A stretch of DNA of 64,000 nucleotides. Origin: Marmoricola sp. Leaf446 (GTDB lineage: Bacteria > Actinomycetota > Actinomycetes > Propionibacteriales > Nocardioidaceae). The notes under the pieces are model-generated. The model saw only the letters and a list, made by a program, of their open reading frames with translations. It had not been told where the DNA came from and searched no databases. Shown here piece by piece: positions 16,254 through 24,632 of the stretch. Each line of letters begins with the position of its first letter. The stretch's first letter is position 1. Made by a program: the position numbers and the translations under genes. The stretch lies in assembly GCF_001424755.1 (NCBI RefSeq), contig NZ_LMRF01000001.1:77063-141062 (forward strand), in the 5' to 3' direction.

Positions 16254-17564
16254 TCACGGTGCTCCCTCGGAGTGACGCGGAGGCAGGGGGCGGGATGCCG
16301 AGCGGAGTGCGGCGGCGGAGACGAGGACCATCACGAGGACCGTCAGCGCCATGGGGACGGCGGTCGCGGCGCCCCCCGCCCCTGCGACGGGAGCGACCAG
16401 GCCCGCCGTGGACCACTGCACGAAACCGAGCAGCGCCGAGCCGGTGCCGGGGTCGTCGGGGACGGCCTCCGAGGCGAGGGCTCCGGCGTTGGGGCCGATC
16501 AGGCCCTGGGCGGTCATGAGCACGAAGAAGCCCGGCACAGCGGCCCACAGGGGCATGTCGAACCACACAGCGCCGACGAGAAGGAGCAGCCCGGCCGCCC
16601 CGGTGGCAGCCAGACCGACGGCGACGACGAGCGCCGTGCGCACCCGACCGGCGAGCCGGGCCGAGAGCAGCGTCGCGCCGACGAGGCCGACGGCGTTGGC
16701 GGCGAAGACGAGGGAGTACTGGACGGGCGTGAGCCCGTTCATGGACTGCAGCACGAAGGCCGAGGCGGCGACGTAGGCGAAGATCACGCCCATCGACAGC
16801 GACATCACGACCAGGTGTGTGGTGAAGTGCCGGGTCCGCAGGACGCGAGCCCCTGCGTCGCGGAGGTGGTGGAGACCGCCACTGCTGCGGTGCTCGTTCG
16901 GGAGGGTCTCCGGCAGCACGAAGCGGACCACGACGATCATGACCGCGCTCCAGGCCACCAGCAGCCAGAAGGACATGCGCCAGCCCGAGTGCTCGAGCAG
17001 GGCGGCGCCGAGCAGCGGCCCGAGGACGGGGGCGACGCCTGCGACGCCTTGCACGAGGTTCAGCGAGCGCACCAGCGTGGGTCCGGAGGCGATGTCGACC
17101 ACGACCGAGCGGGCGATCACCATGGCCCAGCCGCCGGCGAAGCCCTGCACGAAACGGGCGGTCGTCAGCACGGCCATGGTCGGACTCACCGCGCACCCGA
17201 GCGAGGCCACCACCATCAGCGCGAGGGCGGTGAACAGGGGGCGGCGGCGTCCCAGCTGGTCGGACAGCGGACCGCCCAGCAGCTGCCCGAGGGCCATGCC
17301 CACGAAGTACGTCGTCAATGTGAGCTGGAGGGAGGTCGCCGTGGTCCCCAGGTCCTGCAGCACCAGCGGGAAGGCGGGGACGTACATGTCGGTGGCGAGC
17401 GGGGCGATCATGGTGAGCGCCGTGACGCTGACCAGGACGCCGACAGGCACGTGTGCCGGACGGTCGCCGGGCGTCGCCGCCCGGGGGCGACCGTCCCCGC
17501 GGACGGGAGGGGTCGGGGAGGTTTCGGGTCGGGGCGTGGTTCTCGTGGTCATCTCGTCGTCCAC
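16254..17564 (-). CDS. MFS multidrug exporter, Bcr/CflA type
   Basis: This 436-residue inner-membrane protein has about 12 helices. The first helix region (VSVTALTMIAPLATDMYVPA) and the following MALGQLLGGPLSDQLGRRRP carry the Bcr/CflA signature and motif A. The cytoplasmic N-terminus is about 45 residues and Thr/Pro-rich. It is the first gene of the operon that continues through the lipoprotein, alcohol dehydrogenase and cupin. A GTG at 17564 gives the longest frame; an ATG at 17552 is a possible alternative start. The divergent MmyB-type regulator 104 bases away is the likely controller. Confidence 0.85.
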   Translation of the reverse strand: MDDEMTTRTTPRPETSPTPPVRGDGRPRAATPGDRPAHVPVGVLVSVTALTMIAPLATDMYVPAFPLVLQDLGTTATSLQLTLTTYFVGMALGQLLGGPLSDQLGRRRPLFTALALMVVASLGCAVSPTMAVLTTARFVQGFAGGWAMVIARSVVVDIASGPTLVRSLNLVQGVAGVAPVLGPLLGAALLEHSGWRMSFWLLVAWSAVMIVVVRFVLPETLPNEHRSSGGLHHLRDAGARVLRTRHFTTHLVVMSLSMGVIFAYVAASAFVLQSMNGLTPVQYSLVFAANAVGLVGATLLSARLAGRVRTALVVAVGLAATGAAGLLLLVGAVWFDMPLWAAVPGFFVLMTAQGLIGPNAGALASEAVPDDPGTGSALLGFVQWSTAGLVAPVAGAGGAATAVPMALTVLVMVLVSAAALRSASRPLPPRHSEGAP

Positions 17565-17656
17565 TACACCCGCTCCGGCGCTCGGGTGGGAGTCCCGCTC
17601 ATGAGGTGTACTGACAGGGCACCCTTCGCCCCTCGGCAGGGATCCGCGCCGCGACC

Positions 17657-17668
17657 TACTCTCGTCCG
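17657..17668 (+). promoter_or_regulatory. leaderless-type -10 for the MmyB-type regulator
   Basis: TACTCT at 17657-17662 is followed by exactly six bases and the GTG at 17669. This is the spacing expected when transcription starts at the first base of the start codon. No ribosome site is present. The same TA[CG]NCT-N6-GTG arrangement recurs at three other genes in this window. Confidence 0.55.
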
Positions 17669-18556
17669 GTGGACAACCGTCATGAGGTTCGAGAGTTCCT
17701 GACGTCCCGGCGTGCTCGCCTGACGCCCGGGGACGTCGGTCTGCCCGACATCGGCACCCGTCGGGTCGCGGGGCTGCGGCGCAGCGAGGTCGCGACCATT
17801 GCCGGACTGAGCGTCGAGTACTACGCCCGGCTCGAGCGCGGTCACATCGCAGGCGCCTCGACGCCCGTGCTCGACGCGCTGGCCCGGGCGCTCCGGCTGG
17901 ACGACACCGAGCGCGCGCACCTGTTCGACCTGGCGCGAGCCGCCGACGGCATCCCCACCTCGGGACGACCCCGTCGACGCAGCACCTCCCGGGCGACCGC
18001 CAGGCCCAGCCTGGCGTGGGCCCTGGACGCCATCACCGAGGGCGTCGCCTTCATCCGCGATCCGCAGCAGAACCTGCTGGCGACCAATGCCCTGGGCCGG
18101 GCCTTCTACTCACCCGTGATCGGTGACGGGGGTCGTACGCCGAACCTGGCCCGGTTCCAGTTCCTGGACCCTGCCTCCCGCGACTTCTACCCGGACTGGG
18201 AGAAGTTCGCGGAGATGTGCGTGGGCATCATGCGGGCCGAGGCCGGTCGTGACCCGCACGACCGGGGCCTGCAGGAGCTCGTCGGCGAGCTGTCGACGCA
18301 GAGCGAGACGTTCCGTCGGCTGTGGGCCGACCACAACGTGCGCAACCACGGGGCGGGCACGAAGCGTTTCCACCACCCCGTCGTGGGCGAGCTCACCCTG
18401 GCGTACGAGGAGTTCGCCGTCACCGCCGAGCCCGGCCACATCGCCCTGATCTACACCGCCGAGCCGGGATCGCCCTCGGCTGAGCGCCTGCGTCTCCTTG
18501 CCTCCTGGGCAGCAGAGCTGCCCCAGGTGGAAGTTCACGGCCAGGACGCCACCTGA
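17669..18556 (+). CDS. helix-turn-helix regulator, MmyB-like ligand-binding type
   Basis: This 295-residue regulator has an XRE-type DNA-binding domain at residues 30-90 (GLRRSEVATIAGLSVEYYAR then ERGHIAGAS). A C-terminal PAS-like MmyB domain of about 170 residues follows, with ALDAITEGVAFIRDPQQNLLATN and the typical LRADAGR-like segment, here GIMRAEAGRDPHD. MmyB-type regulators respond to small, often fatty-acid-like ligands and usually sit next to the dehydrogenases or exporters they control. It is divergent from the exporter-led operon at 14175-17564. It starts at GTG 17669 with no ribosome site but a well-placed -10, so it is probably leaderless. Confidence 0.87.
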   Translation: MDNRHEVREFLTSRRARLTPGDVGLPDIGTRRVAGLRRSEVATIAGLSVEYYARLERGHIAGASTPVLDALARALRLDDTERAHLFDLARAADGIPTSGRPRRRSTSRATARPSLAWALDAITEGVAFIRDPQQNLLATNALGRAFYSPVIGDGGRTPNLARFQFLDPASRDFYPDWEKFAEMCVGIMRAEAGRDPHDRGLQELVGELSTQSETFRRLWADHNVRNHGAGTKRFHHPVVGELTLAYEEFAVTAEPGHIALIYTAEPGSPSAERLRLLASWAAELPQVEVHGQDAT

Positions 18557-18572
18557 ACACGCACGTAAACCT

Positions 18573-18600
18573 CTGACATTTTACAAACTGTCTAGCGTGT
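18573..18600 (+). promoter_or_regulatory. candidate promoter/operator before the crotonase gene
   Basis: The A+T-rich stretch from 18573 holds GACA (18575-18578) and TGTC (18589-18592) ten bases apart as a short dyad, followed by TAGCGT (18593-18598), a possible -10. It lies about 50 bases before the ATG at 18651. The pattern resembles a regulated promoter but is too short to name the regulator. Confidence 0.3.
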
Positions 18601-18650
18601 GCTGTGATCGCGCCGCACCCCGATCGCACGAGTGGCAGAGGCAGGCACCC

Positions 18651-19439
18651 ATGGACTTCGACAAGTACGAGCGACTCAGCTTCGAGCGACGCGACAACGG
18701 CGTCCTGCTCGTGACCATCGACCGCCCCGAGAAGTACAACGCCGCGGACAGGGTCATGCTCAAGGAGTTCGTGACCGTCTGGCCCGACATCTCCGACGAC
18801 CCCGAGACCCGGGTGGCCGTCGTGACCGGTGCGGGCAAGGCCTTCTGTGCCGGCGGAGACCTCCAGGAGGAGCTCGAGAAGGTGGGGGACTACTCCAGCG
18901 TCGTCACGTCCCTCGAGGAGGCCCGCAAGCTGGTCGAGAACATGGTGAACTGCGACAAGCCCATCATCTCGGCCATCAACGGGCCAGCCGCCGGAGCAGG
19001 ACTGGTCGTCGCCCTCATGGCCGACATCAGCATCATCGGTGAGGACATCGAGTTCACCGACGGTCACATCAACATCGGTCTGGTGGCGGGTGACCACGCA
19101 GCGCTGATCTGGCCGCTGCTGTGCGGCATGGCCAAGGCGAAGTACTACCTGCTCACCGCCGATCGGATGACCGGGAAGACCGCCGACGAGATCGGTCTGG
19201 TCAGCAAGGCCGTGCCGCGGGAGGCCGTCCTGGACGAGGCGCTGAGCGTGGCCAACCGGCTGGCGACGGGGCCGCAGCAGGCCATCAAGTGGACCCGGCG
19301 CTCGCTCAACAGCTGGCTGCGGATGGCCATGCCCGCCTTCGAGGCGAGCCTGGCCATGGAGATGATCACGCTGTTCTCCCCGGACGTCCGCGAGGGTATC
19401 TCCTCCTTCCTCGAGCGGCGCGACGCGGCCTTCGAGTAG
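18651..19439 (+). CDS. enoyl-CoA hydratase/isomerase (crotonase) family protein
   Basis: This 262-residue crotonase has the acyl-CoA oxyanion-hole segments GKAFCAGGDLQEEL and INGPAAGAGLVVALMAD. The region that normally carries the two catalytic glutamates instead reads FTDGHINIGLVAGDHAALIW, with His and Asp where hydratases have Glu. The reaction may therefore be an isomerisation, a carbon-carbon bond hydrolysis or another crotonase chemistry rather than simple hydration. The length is normal for one subunit of the usual trimer or hexamer. The start is an ATG; the upstream ribosome site is weak. It precedes an exporter and a DUF6152/DUF6644-like pair on the same strand. Confidence 0.85.
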   Translation: MDFDKYERLSFERRDNGVLLVTIDRPEKYNAADRVMLKEFVTVWPDISDDPETRVAVVTGAGKAFCAGGDLQEELEKVGDYSSVVTSLEEARKLVENMVNCDKPIISAINGPAAGAGLVVALMADISIIGEDIEFTDGHINIGLVAGDHAALIWPLLCGMAKAKYYLLTADRMTGKTADEIGLVSKAVPREAVLDEALSVANRLATGPQQAIKWTRRSLNSWLRMAMPAFEASLAMEMITLFSPDVREGISSFLERRDAAFE

Positions 19440-19484
19440 CGAAGCGACGCCGGTCCCACGACCGCCCTCGCTGACAGGAACCCG

Positions 19485-20726
19485 ATGTCGCCACCGTCTC
19501 CCCGCACCGACCGCACGCCACGCGCCGCCGACCCTGCGGACGCGGCCGCCGCCGTCGGCGCCTCGGCCCCCGGGAACCGCTTTCCCCTGGCGGCCCTGCT
19601 GGTGATGGCCCTGATGGGGTTCCTCCTCATCGCCACGGAGACCATGCCCGCGGGGCTGCTCCCGCAGATCGCGGCCGGCATGAGCGTCGGCGAGGGAACC
19701 GTGGGTCAGTTCGTCAGCGTCTTCGCCCTGGGCACCGTCGTCGCGGCGATCCCCCTGGTCGCCCTGACCCGGGGGATGCGGCGCAGGCCCGTCTTCGTCG
19801 CGGGCATCCTCGCCGTCCTGCTGGCCAACGCCGTCACGGCTGTCTCCGACCACCTCGCGCTCTCGCTGGTGGCCCGCTTCGTCGGCGGGGCCGCTGCCGG
19901 CCTGGTCTGGGGCGTCACGGCCGGCTACGCGCGTCGTATCAGCGCCCCCGCCCACGCCGGCAGGGCGCTGGCGATCGCCTCGCTCGGGGTCCCGTTGGGT
20001 CTGGCCGTCGGTACGCCGTTCGGTTCATGGCTCGGGACGACCCTGGACTGGCGGTGGTCCTTCGTGACCCTGGCGGCCCTGACCCTCGTCGCCGCGGTGC
20101 TCGCCCTCACCGTCGTCCCCGACGCACCCGGTCAGGCTCCGGAGTCACGGGCCTCCGTGACCGAGATCCTGCGAACCCCGGGAGTCGGGGTCATCCTCGC
20201 CGTGATCGTGGCCTGGATGCTCGCGCACAACATCGTCTACACCTACATCTCGACCTACCTCGCCGACGGGGACCTACGCCTCTCCGTCGACGTCGCACTG
20301 GTCGTCTTCGGCGTCGCCGCGCTGGCAGGCGTCGGCATCACCGGCGCCGTCATCGACCACACCCTGCGGCCGCTCGTGCTCACCAGCATCGCGATGTTCG
20401 TCGTCGCCGGCGCCGTCCTGGTGGTCGGTCACCAGTCGGTGGTGGCTGTGCTTGTCGCCATCGTCGTCTGGGGGCTCTCTTTCGGTGGCGCGGCGACCCA
20501 GCTGCTCACCGCGATCAGCATCGCTGCCGGCGAGAACGCCGACGTCGCGAACTCGATGCTCGGCGTGGCTTTCAACCTCGCCATCTTCGCCGCCGGGGTG
20601 ATCGGCGCGATCGTCATCGGGCACCTCGACGGCGTCGCCCTCCCCGTCGTCATGGTCGGACTCGCGTCCACCGCGCTCGCGCTGGCCGTCGCGGGGCGAC
20701 GTGCGGCCTTCCCGACGAGGCCCTGA
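19485..20726 (+). CDS. MFS exporter, DHA1/AraJ-like
   Basis: This 413-residue membrane protein has about 12 helices. The first transmembrane region contains LLVMALMGFLLIATETMPAG, the ETxPxG signature of the AraJ/YdhP sugar-efflux and chloramphenicol-resistance branch, followed by GLLPQIAAGMSVGEGTVGQF. The N-terminus is an Ala/Pro-rich cytoplasmic tail of about 35 residues. It sits 45 bases after the crotonase and 120 bases before the DUF6152-like gene on the same strand, so a common transcript is plausible. The exported compound is unknown. Confidence 0.85.
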   Translation: MSPPSPRTDRTPRAADPADAAAAVGASAPGNRFPLAALLVMALMGFLLIATETMPAGLLPQIAAGMSVGEGTVGQFVSVFALGTVVAAIPLVALTRGMRRRPVFVAGILAVLLANAVTAVSDHLALSLVARFVGGAAAGLVWGVTAGYARRISAPAHAGRALAIASLGVPLGLAVGTPFGSWLGTTLDWRWSFVTLAALTLVAAVLALTVVPDAPGQAPESRASVTEILRTPGVGVILAVIVAWMLAHNIVYTYISTYLADGDLRLSVDVALVVFGVAALAGVGITGAVIDHTLRPLVLTSIAMFVVAGAVLVVGHQSVVAVLVAIVVWGLSFGGAATQLLTAISIAAGENADVANSMLGVAFNLAIFAAGVIGAIVIGHLDGVALPVVMVGLASTALALAVAGRRAAFPTRP

Positions 20727-20846
20727 GCTCCACCGCGGCGGGCAGGGGTGGTCTGCCAGTACACCTCACGACAGGGACTCCCTCGCCTGCCGCGAGTCGA
20801 GTTGGCTGGTGCCGACCCGCACCAGCTCTCGGAGAGGCCCGACCTC

Positions 20847-21542
20847 ATGCGCCTGCCCACCATCCCCGCACGCCCGGCCCCGACCCGGGTCCGTGCAGTC
20901 GTGCTCGCGATCGCCTCCCTGGTCACGGCCGCCCTGCTCACGGGGGCGGTCGCCGGACCCGCCCAGGCGCACCACGGGTTCGACGACTACGACACCGATC
21001 GGCTCTACTACGTCTCCGGCACGGTCTCCGAGGTGCGCTGGGGCGACCCCCACTCCTACTTCACCCTGACGGTCGACGGCGACCTTCCCGCTGACACGCC
21101 CGACCTAGAGCTGCCCGAGCAGCTGCAGGCTCCGGAGGACAGCGACCCGGTCGAGGCGGCTCCGTCGTACCCGGGCTCACGCGACGAGCTCGCGGTCACG
21201 ATCGCCCCGCCGACGTACACCGGGATGTGGGGTCTGGACCGGCCGCTCGAGGACGACGAGCGGGTCGAGGCGGTCGGTTACATCGGCAGGAGCCACGACG
21301 AGGAGTTCCGGCCCGTCGTCTTCTGGTACGACGAGGGCCAGCCGGTCAACCAGGTCCTCGGAAGCGAGCTGCCTGCCCGTCCGCTGCCGGTTCCGTACGC
21401 CGATGACGCATCCTCCGAGGGGGCCGCTTTCCCTGCCTCGGACACGAACCCGGCGGTCGTGTGGGGCGCGACGGGGTTGGTGCTGCTGGTCGCCGTCGTC
21501 GGCGGGGTCGCCTACGTGCGATCCCGCGCCAACCGGGTGTGA
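20847..21542 (+). CDS. DUF6152-like membrane-anchored extracytoplasmic protein
   Basis: The 231-residue protein has a Sec signal ending in GPAQAHHGF near residue 40, so the mature chain would start with a His-His pair typical of DUF6152 and suggestive of metal binding. The next segment, YVSGTVSEVRWGDPHSYFTL, is the second family hallmark. A single C-terminal membrane helix (VVWGATGLVLLVAVVGGVAY) and a basic tail anchor it. The ATG at 20847 follows GGAGAGG and fits the signal peptide; an in-frame upstream ATG at 20748 would bury the signal peptide. It is immediately followed by a DUF6644-like membrane gene. The function of this pair is not known. Confidence 0.7.
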   Translation: MRLPTIPARPAPTRVRAVVLAIASLVTAALLTGAVAGPAQAHHGFDDYDTDRLYYVSGTVSEVRWGDPHSYFTLTVDGDLPADTPDLELPEQLQAPEDSDPVEAAPSYPGSRDELAVTIAPPTYTGMWGLDRPLEDDERVEAVGYIGRSHDEEFRPVVFWYDEGQPVNQVLGSELPARPLPVPYADDASSEGAAFPASDTNPAVVWGATGLVLLVAVVGGVAYVRSRANRV

Positions 21543-21553
21543 GGGCGGGCGGG

Positions 21554-22036
21554 GTGAACGAGCTCCTGTCCTGGTTGGAGGACGGCTGGCTGGCCGAGGC
21601 GGTGCGCGGGACGCCGTACATGTATCCGATGCTGGAGAGCATCCACATCATCGGCATCGCGCTCCTCATCGGGCCGGCCGCGGCCTTCGACCTCCGACTC
21701 CTCGGCGTGGCCCGTCAGTGGCTGCCGGTCACCGCGGCGGCGAACTACCTGCTCCCGCTGTCCCGCGTGGGGTTCGTCGTCGCGGCCGTCACCGGGGTCC
21801 TGCTGTTCATGCCCGGAGCGAGCCTCATCGTCGACCGGGGCAGTGCGCCGTGGAAGCTCGGTCTCATCCTGGTCGGCGGGCTGAACATCGTGGTCTTCCA
21901 CCGGCGCACCTACCGCAGCGTCGCGCAGTGGGACACCGACCGGCCTTCGCCACACTCGGCCCGTGTCGCCGCCGTCGTGTCACTCCTGAGCTGGTCCGGG
22001 GTCACCGTCGCAGGCAGGCTCCTGGCCTACACCTGA
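21554..22036 (+). CDS. DUF6644-like small integral membrane protein
   Basis: This protein of about 160 residues has four predicted membrane helices, including SIHIIGIALLIGPAAAFDLR, VGFVVAAVTGVLLFM, LGLILVGGLNIVVFH and a final helix near the C-terminus. The conserved His residues in the first and third helices could bind heme or metal. It starts within 12 bases of the DUF6152-like stop; GTG 21554 was chosen, with GTG 21539 overlapping that stop (GTGA) as an alternative. Together the two look like a membrane redox or metal-handling module, but that is inference from His placement only. Confidence 0.65.
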   Translation: MNELLSWLEDGWLAEAVRGTPYMYPMLESIHIIGIALLIGPAAAFDLRLLGVARQWLPVTAAANYLLPLSRVGFVVAAVTGVLLFMPGASLIVDRGSAPWKLGLILVGGLNIVVFHRRTYRSVAQWDTDRPSPHSARVAAVVSLLSWSGVTVAGRLLAYT

Positions 22037-22678
22037 TCAGGCCGGGACGCTCGCCCTGGCCAGCACGCGCACCGCGCCCGCGGCCTCGTCGGCAACGAGC
22101 TCCTCCTCGGTGGCGAAGCCGCGCATGTCGGTCGGGAACCGACCCCCGAAACCGCCGGGCGGTCGGTAGGCGTAGCCGTGGACGACGGCGGTGAAGCTGC
22201 GCAGCAGCGGGTTGGCCGCCATCACGCCGCCCGTGACGGTGACGGCGGGCCACAGCAGCTGGTCGAACAACCCCCGGGTCACGTCACGGCGCTCGGCGTC
22301 GTGGAAGTCGGACAGCTCGTTGGCCAGGACCAGCTCGAAGGCGGCCCCGTGGGCCAGGGCGTAGCGGACGTACGCCGCCGCGAGGGCGGCCAGCGTCTCC
22401 ACCGCGTGCCCGACCTCGTCGGCGGGAGCGGCAGGCACCGCCTCGGCCGCCGCGCGCATCTGCGCGGACAGGCGGCGGCCTGACACCGTGGCTGCCGCGG
22501 ACAGCAGCTCGATCCGGCTGGCGAAGTGCCGGTAGGGGGCGGCCGTGCTCACGCCGATGCGTCGGGCGACCTCGGCGACGGACAGGCCGGCGACGCCCTT
22601 CTCGGCGATCAGCTGCAGCGCCCCGGTCACCAGGGCCTCACGCAGGTCGCCGTGGTGGTAGGTCGTACGTCGCGCCAC
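22037..22678 (-). CDS. TetR/AcrR-family repressor
   Basis: This 213-residue regulator has its helix-turn-helix at about residues 20-60 (ALQLIAEKGVAGLSVAEVAR, then IGVSTAAPYRHFASR). The C-terminal ligand and dimer domain is Ala-rich and contains the TetR_C_33-like pattern FELVLANEL. It starts at a GTG with GAGGAG upstream. It lies divergent from two aldo/keto reductase genes, and a palindrome sits inside their promoter, so it most likely represses that operon and is released by a carbonyl or related ligand. The gene converges on the DUF6644-like gene with no gap between the two stop codons. Confidence 0.88.
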   Translation of the reverse strand: MARRTTYHHGDLREALVTGALQLIAEKGVAGLSVAEVARRIGVSTAAPYRHFASRIELLSAAATVSGRRLSAQMRAAAEAVPAAPADEVGHAVETLAALAAAYVRYALAHGAAFELVLANELSDFHDAERRDVTRGLFDQLLWPAVTVTGGVMAANPLLRSFTAVVHGYAYRPPGGFGGRFPTDMRGFATEEELVADEAAGAVRVLARASVPA

Positions 22679-22737
22679 GTGCTCTCGCTCCTCTTGTGCC
22701 CCGACGCTCGGTGTGCGTGGGTGGGCCAGCCTCGCAC

Positions 22738-22766
22738 TTGACTCAATGTTACAGGGCTCTTACATT
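22738..22766 (+). promoter_or_regulatory. promoter with embedded TetR-type operator for the aldo/keto reductases
   Basis: -35 TTGACT (22738-22743), a 17-base spacer and -10 TACATT (22761-22766) form a near-consensus promoter. The imperfect palindrome AATGTTACAG...CTCTTACATT (22745-22766) fills the spacer and the -10, so a bound repressor would block RNA polymerase. The divergent TetR gene begins 60 bases to the left. Confidence 0.7.
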
Positions 22767-22805
22767 GGTGTCGAGAAGCCACCAGCCATTCGAGGAGTCA
22801 TCCGC

Positions 22806-23705
22806 ATGTCGTCGCCCGTCCCCACCTACGACCTCAACAACGGAGTGCAGATGCCTGCACTCGGCTTCGGTGTCTTCCAGGCCGATCCCGACCAGACGCT
22901 CGCCGCGGTGGGCGCGGCGCTGGACGTCGGCTACCGGCACGTCGACACCGCCGCCGGCTACGGCAACGAGCGCCAGGTCGGCGAGGCCGTCCGCCGCTCG
23001 GGCCTGGACCGCTCCGAGGTGTTCCTCGAGACCAAGGTGTGGGTCAGCGACTACGGCTTCGAGGAGACCCTGCACGCGTTCGACAAGAGCGCCGGCAAGC
23101 TGGGCGTCGAGCAGATCGACCTGCTGATCCTCCACCAGCCGGCTCCCCGGGAGTTCGACCGCACGCTCGAGGCCTACCGGGCGCTCGAGCGGCTGCTCGC
23201 CGACGGCCGGGTCCGCGCCATCGGCGTCAGCAACTTCATGCCCGACCACCTCGCCCGGCTGCTCGAGGAGCGGACGGTCGTGCCCGCGGTCAACCAGGTC
23301 GAGGTGCACCCTTACTTCCAGCAGCCCGACGTGCTCGCGGCCAACGCGGCGCACGGGGTCCTGACCCAGGCGTGGTCGCCCATCGGCGGCATCACGTTCT
23401 ACCCCGGGTTCGGCGACCAGCACCGCAGCACCCTGTCCGACCCTGTCATCGCCGACATCGCCCGCGAGCACGACAAGACCCCCGCCCAGGTGATGCTGCG
23501 CTGGCACCTCCAGCACGGACGCCAGGTCATCCCCAAGTCGGTCACCCCGTCCCGCATCGCGGAGAACCTCGACGTCGTCGACTTCACCCTCACCGACGCG
23601 CAGATCCAGGCCATCGACGCACTGGACACCGGCGTGCGCGGCGGCCCGGAACCGGCCGAGATCACCAGCCAGAGCTTCGGCGGCGTCACCATCCCCGAGG
23701 CCTGA
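22806..23705 (+). CDS. aldo/keto reductase (AKR5-like), first of a pair
   Basis: This 299-residue NADPH-dependent reductase has a complete catalytic tetrad, Asp47 and Tyr52 ([10 protein letters not shown]), Lys77 (ETKVWV) and His110 (ILHQP), and the cofactor segment [15 protein letters not shown]. The 2,5-diketogluconate reductase-like layout ([14 protein letters not shown] at the start) suggests broad aldehyde or ketone reduction in the cytoplasm. It is preceded by a TetR-controlled promoter and followed after 35 bases by a second, similar reductase. The C-terminus is about ten residues longer than usual. The physiological substrate is not evident. Confidence 0.9.
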   Translation: MSSPVPTYDLNNGVQMPALGFGVFQADPDQTLAAVGAALDVGYRHVDTAAGYGNERQVGEAVRRSGLDRSEVFLETKVWVSDYGFEETLHAFDKSAGKLGVEQIDLLILHQPAPREFDRTLEAYRALERLLADGRVRAIGVSNFMPDHLARLLEERTVVPAVNQVEVHPYFQQPDVLAANAAHGVLTQAWSPIGGITFYPGFGDQHRSTLSDPVIADIAREHDKTPAQVMLRWHLQHGRQVIPKSVTPSRIAENLDVVDFTLTDAQIQAIDALDTGVRGGPEPAEITSQSFGGVTIPEA

Positions 23706-23740
23706 ACCCACCCGAGCACCACCGCACGAGAGGAACCACC

Positions 23741-24613
23741 ATGTCGACCCCGACCACACTGACGATCCCCACCGTCACCCTGAACAACGGCATCGAGATG
23801 TCGACCCTCGGGTTCGGCGTCTACGCCGTGTCTCCCGAGGAGACCGAGCGCGTCGTCAGCGACGCCCTCGCCGCCGGCTATCGCCACCTCGACACCGCCG
23901 CGGCCTACGAGAACGAGGCCGCCGTCGGTCGCGCCATCGCTGCCAGCGGGATCCCCCGCGACGAGCTGTTCGTCACCACCAAGCTGTGGATCTCCGACGC
24001 CGGTGAGGAGCCCGCGCGACGCGCGTTCGGCCGGTCGCTCGAGCGGCTCGGACTGGACCGCCTCGACCTCTACCTGATCCACCAGCCGTACGGCGACTAC
24101 TACGGCTCGTGGCGTGCGATGGAGAAGCTGTACGCCGAGGGCGCGACCCGTGCCATCGGGGTCTCGAACTTCCACCCCGACCGGCTCGTCGACCTCGACG
24201 ACCAGAACGAGATCACCCCCGCGGTCGACCAGGTCGAGACCCACCCGTTCTTCCAGCGCACCCTCGACCACCAGGTCATGGCCGAGCGCGGCGTGCAGCA
24301 CGAGTCCTGGGGGCCCCTCGGCCAGGGTCGCAGCGACCTGTTCACCGACCCCGTGCTGACCGAGATCGCCGCCTCGCACGAGAAGACCGTCGCGCAGGTC
24401 GTCCTGCGCTGGCTGCTCCAGCGCGACATCGTCGTGATCCCCAAGTCGGCCCGTCCCGAGCGCATGCGCGAGAACCTCGACGTCCTCGACTTCGCGCTGA
24501 CCGACGACGAGATGGCCCGCATCACCACGCTGGACACCGGCGCCAGCACGGCGTTCGACCACCGTGACCCCGCCGGTGTCGCCTTCCTGGGCAACGTCCG
24601 CTTCGACACCTGA
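23741..24613 (+). CDS. aldo/keto reductase (AKR5-like), second of a pair
   Basis: This 290-residue paralogue of the preceding gene has the tetrad Asp51, Tyr56 ([10 protein letters not shown]), Lys81 (TTKLWI) and His114 (LIHQP). The cofactor-binding segment is [18 protein letters not shown]. The ribosome site GAGAGGA precedes the ATG at 23741. Identity to the first copy is clear but far from complete, so this is an old duplication or a recruited paralogue with a different substrate range. Both should be co-regulated by the TetR protein at 22037-22678. Confidence 0.9.
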   Translation: MSTPTTLTIPTVTLNNGIEMSTLGFGVYAVSPEETERVVSDALAAGYRHLDTAAAYENEAAVGRAIAASGIPRDELFVTTKLWISDAGEEPARRAFGRSLERLGLDRLDLYLIHQPYGDYYGSWRAMEKLYAEGATRAIGVSNFHPDRLVDLDDQNEITPAVDQVETHPFFQRTLDHQVMAERGVQHESWGPLGQGRSDLFTDPVLTEIAASHEKTVAQVVLRWLLQRDIVVIPKSARPERMRENLDVLDFALTDDEMARITTLDTGASTAFDHRDPAGVAFLGNVRFDT

Positions 24614-24632
24614 GAGGCGCCGGCTCAGTCGG

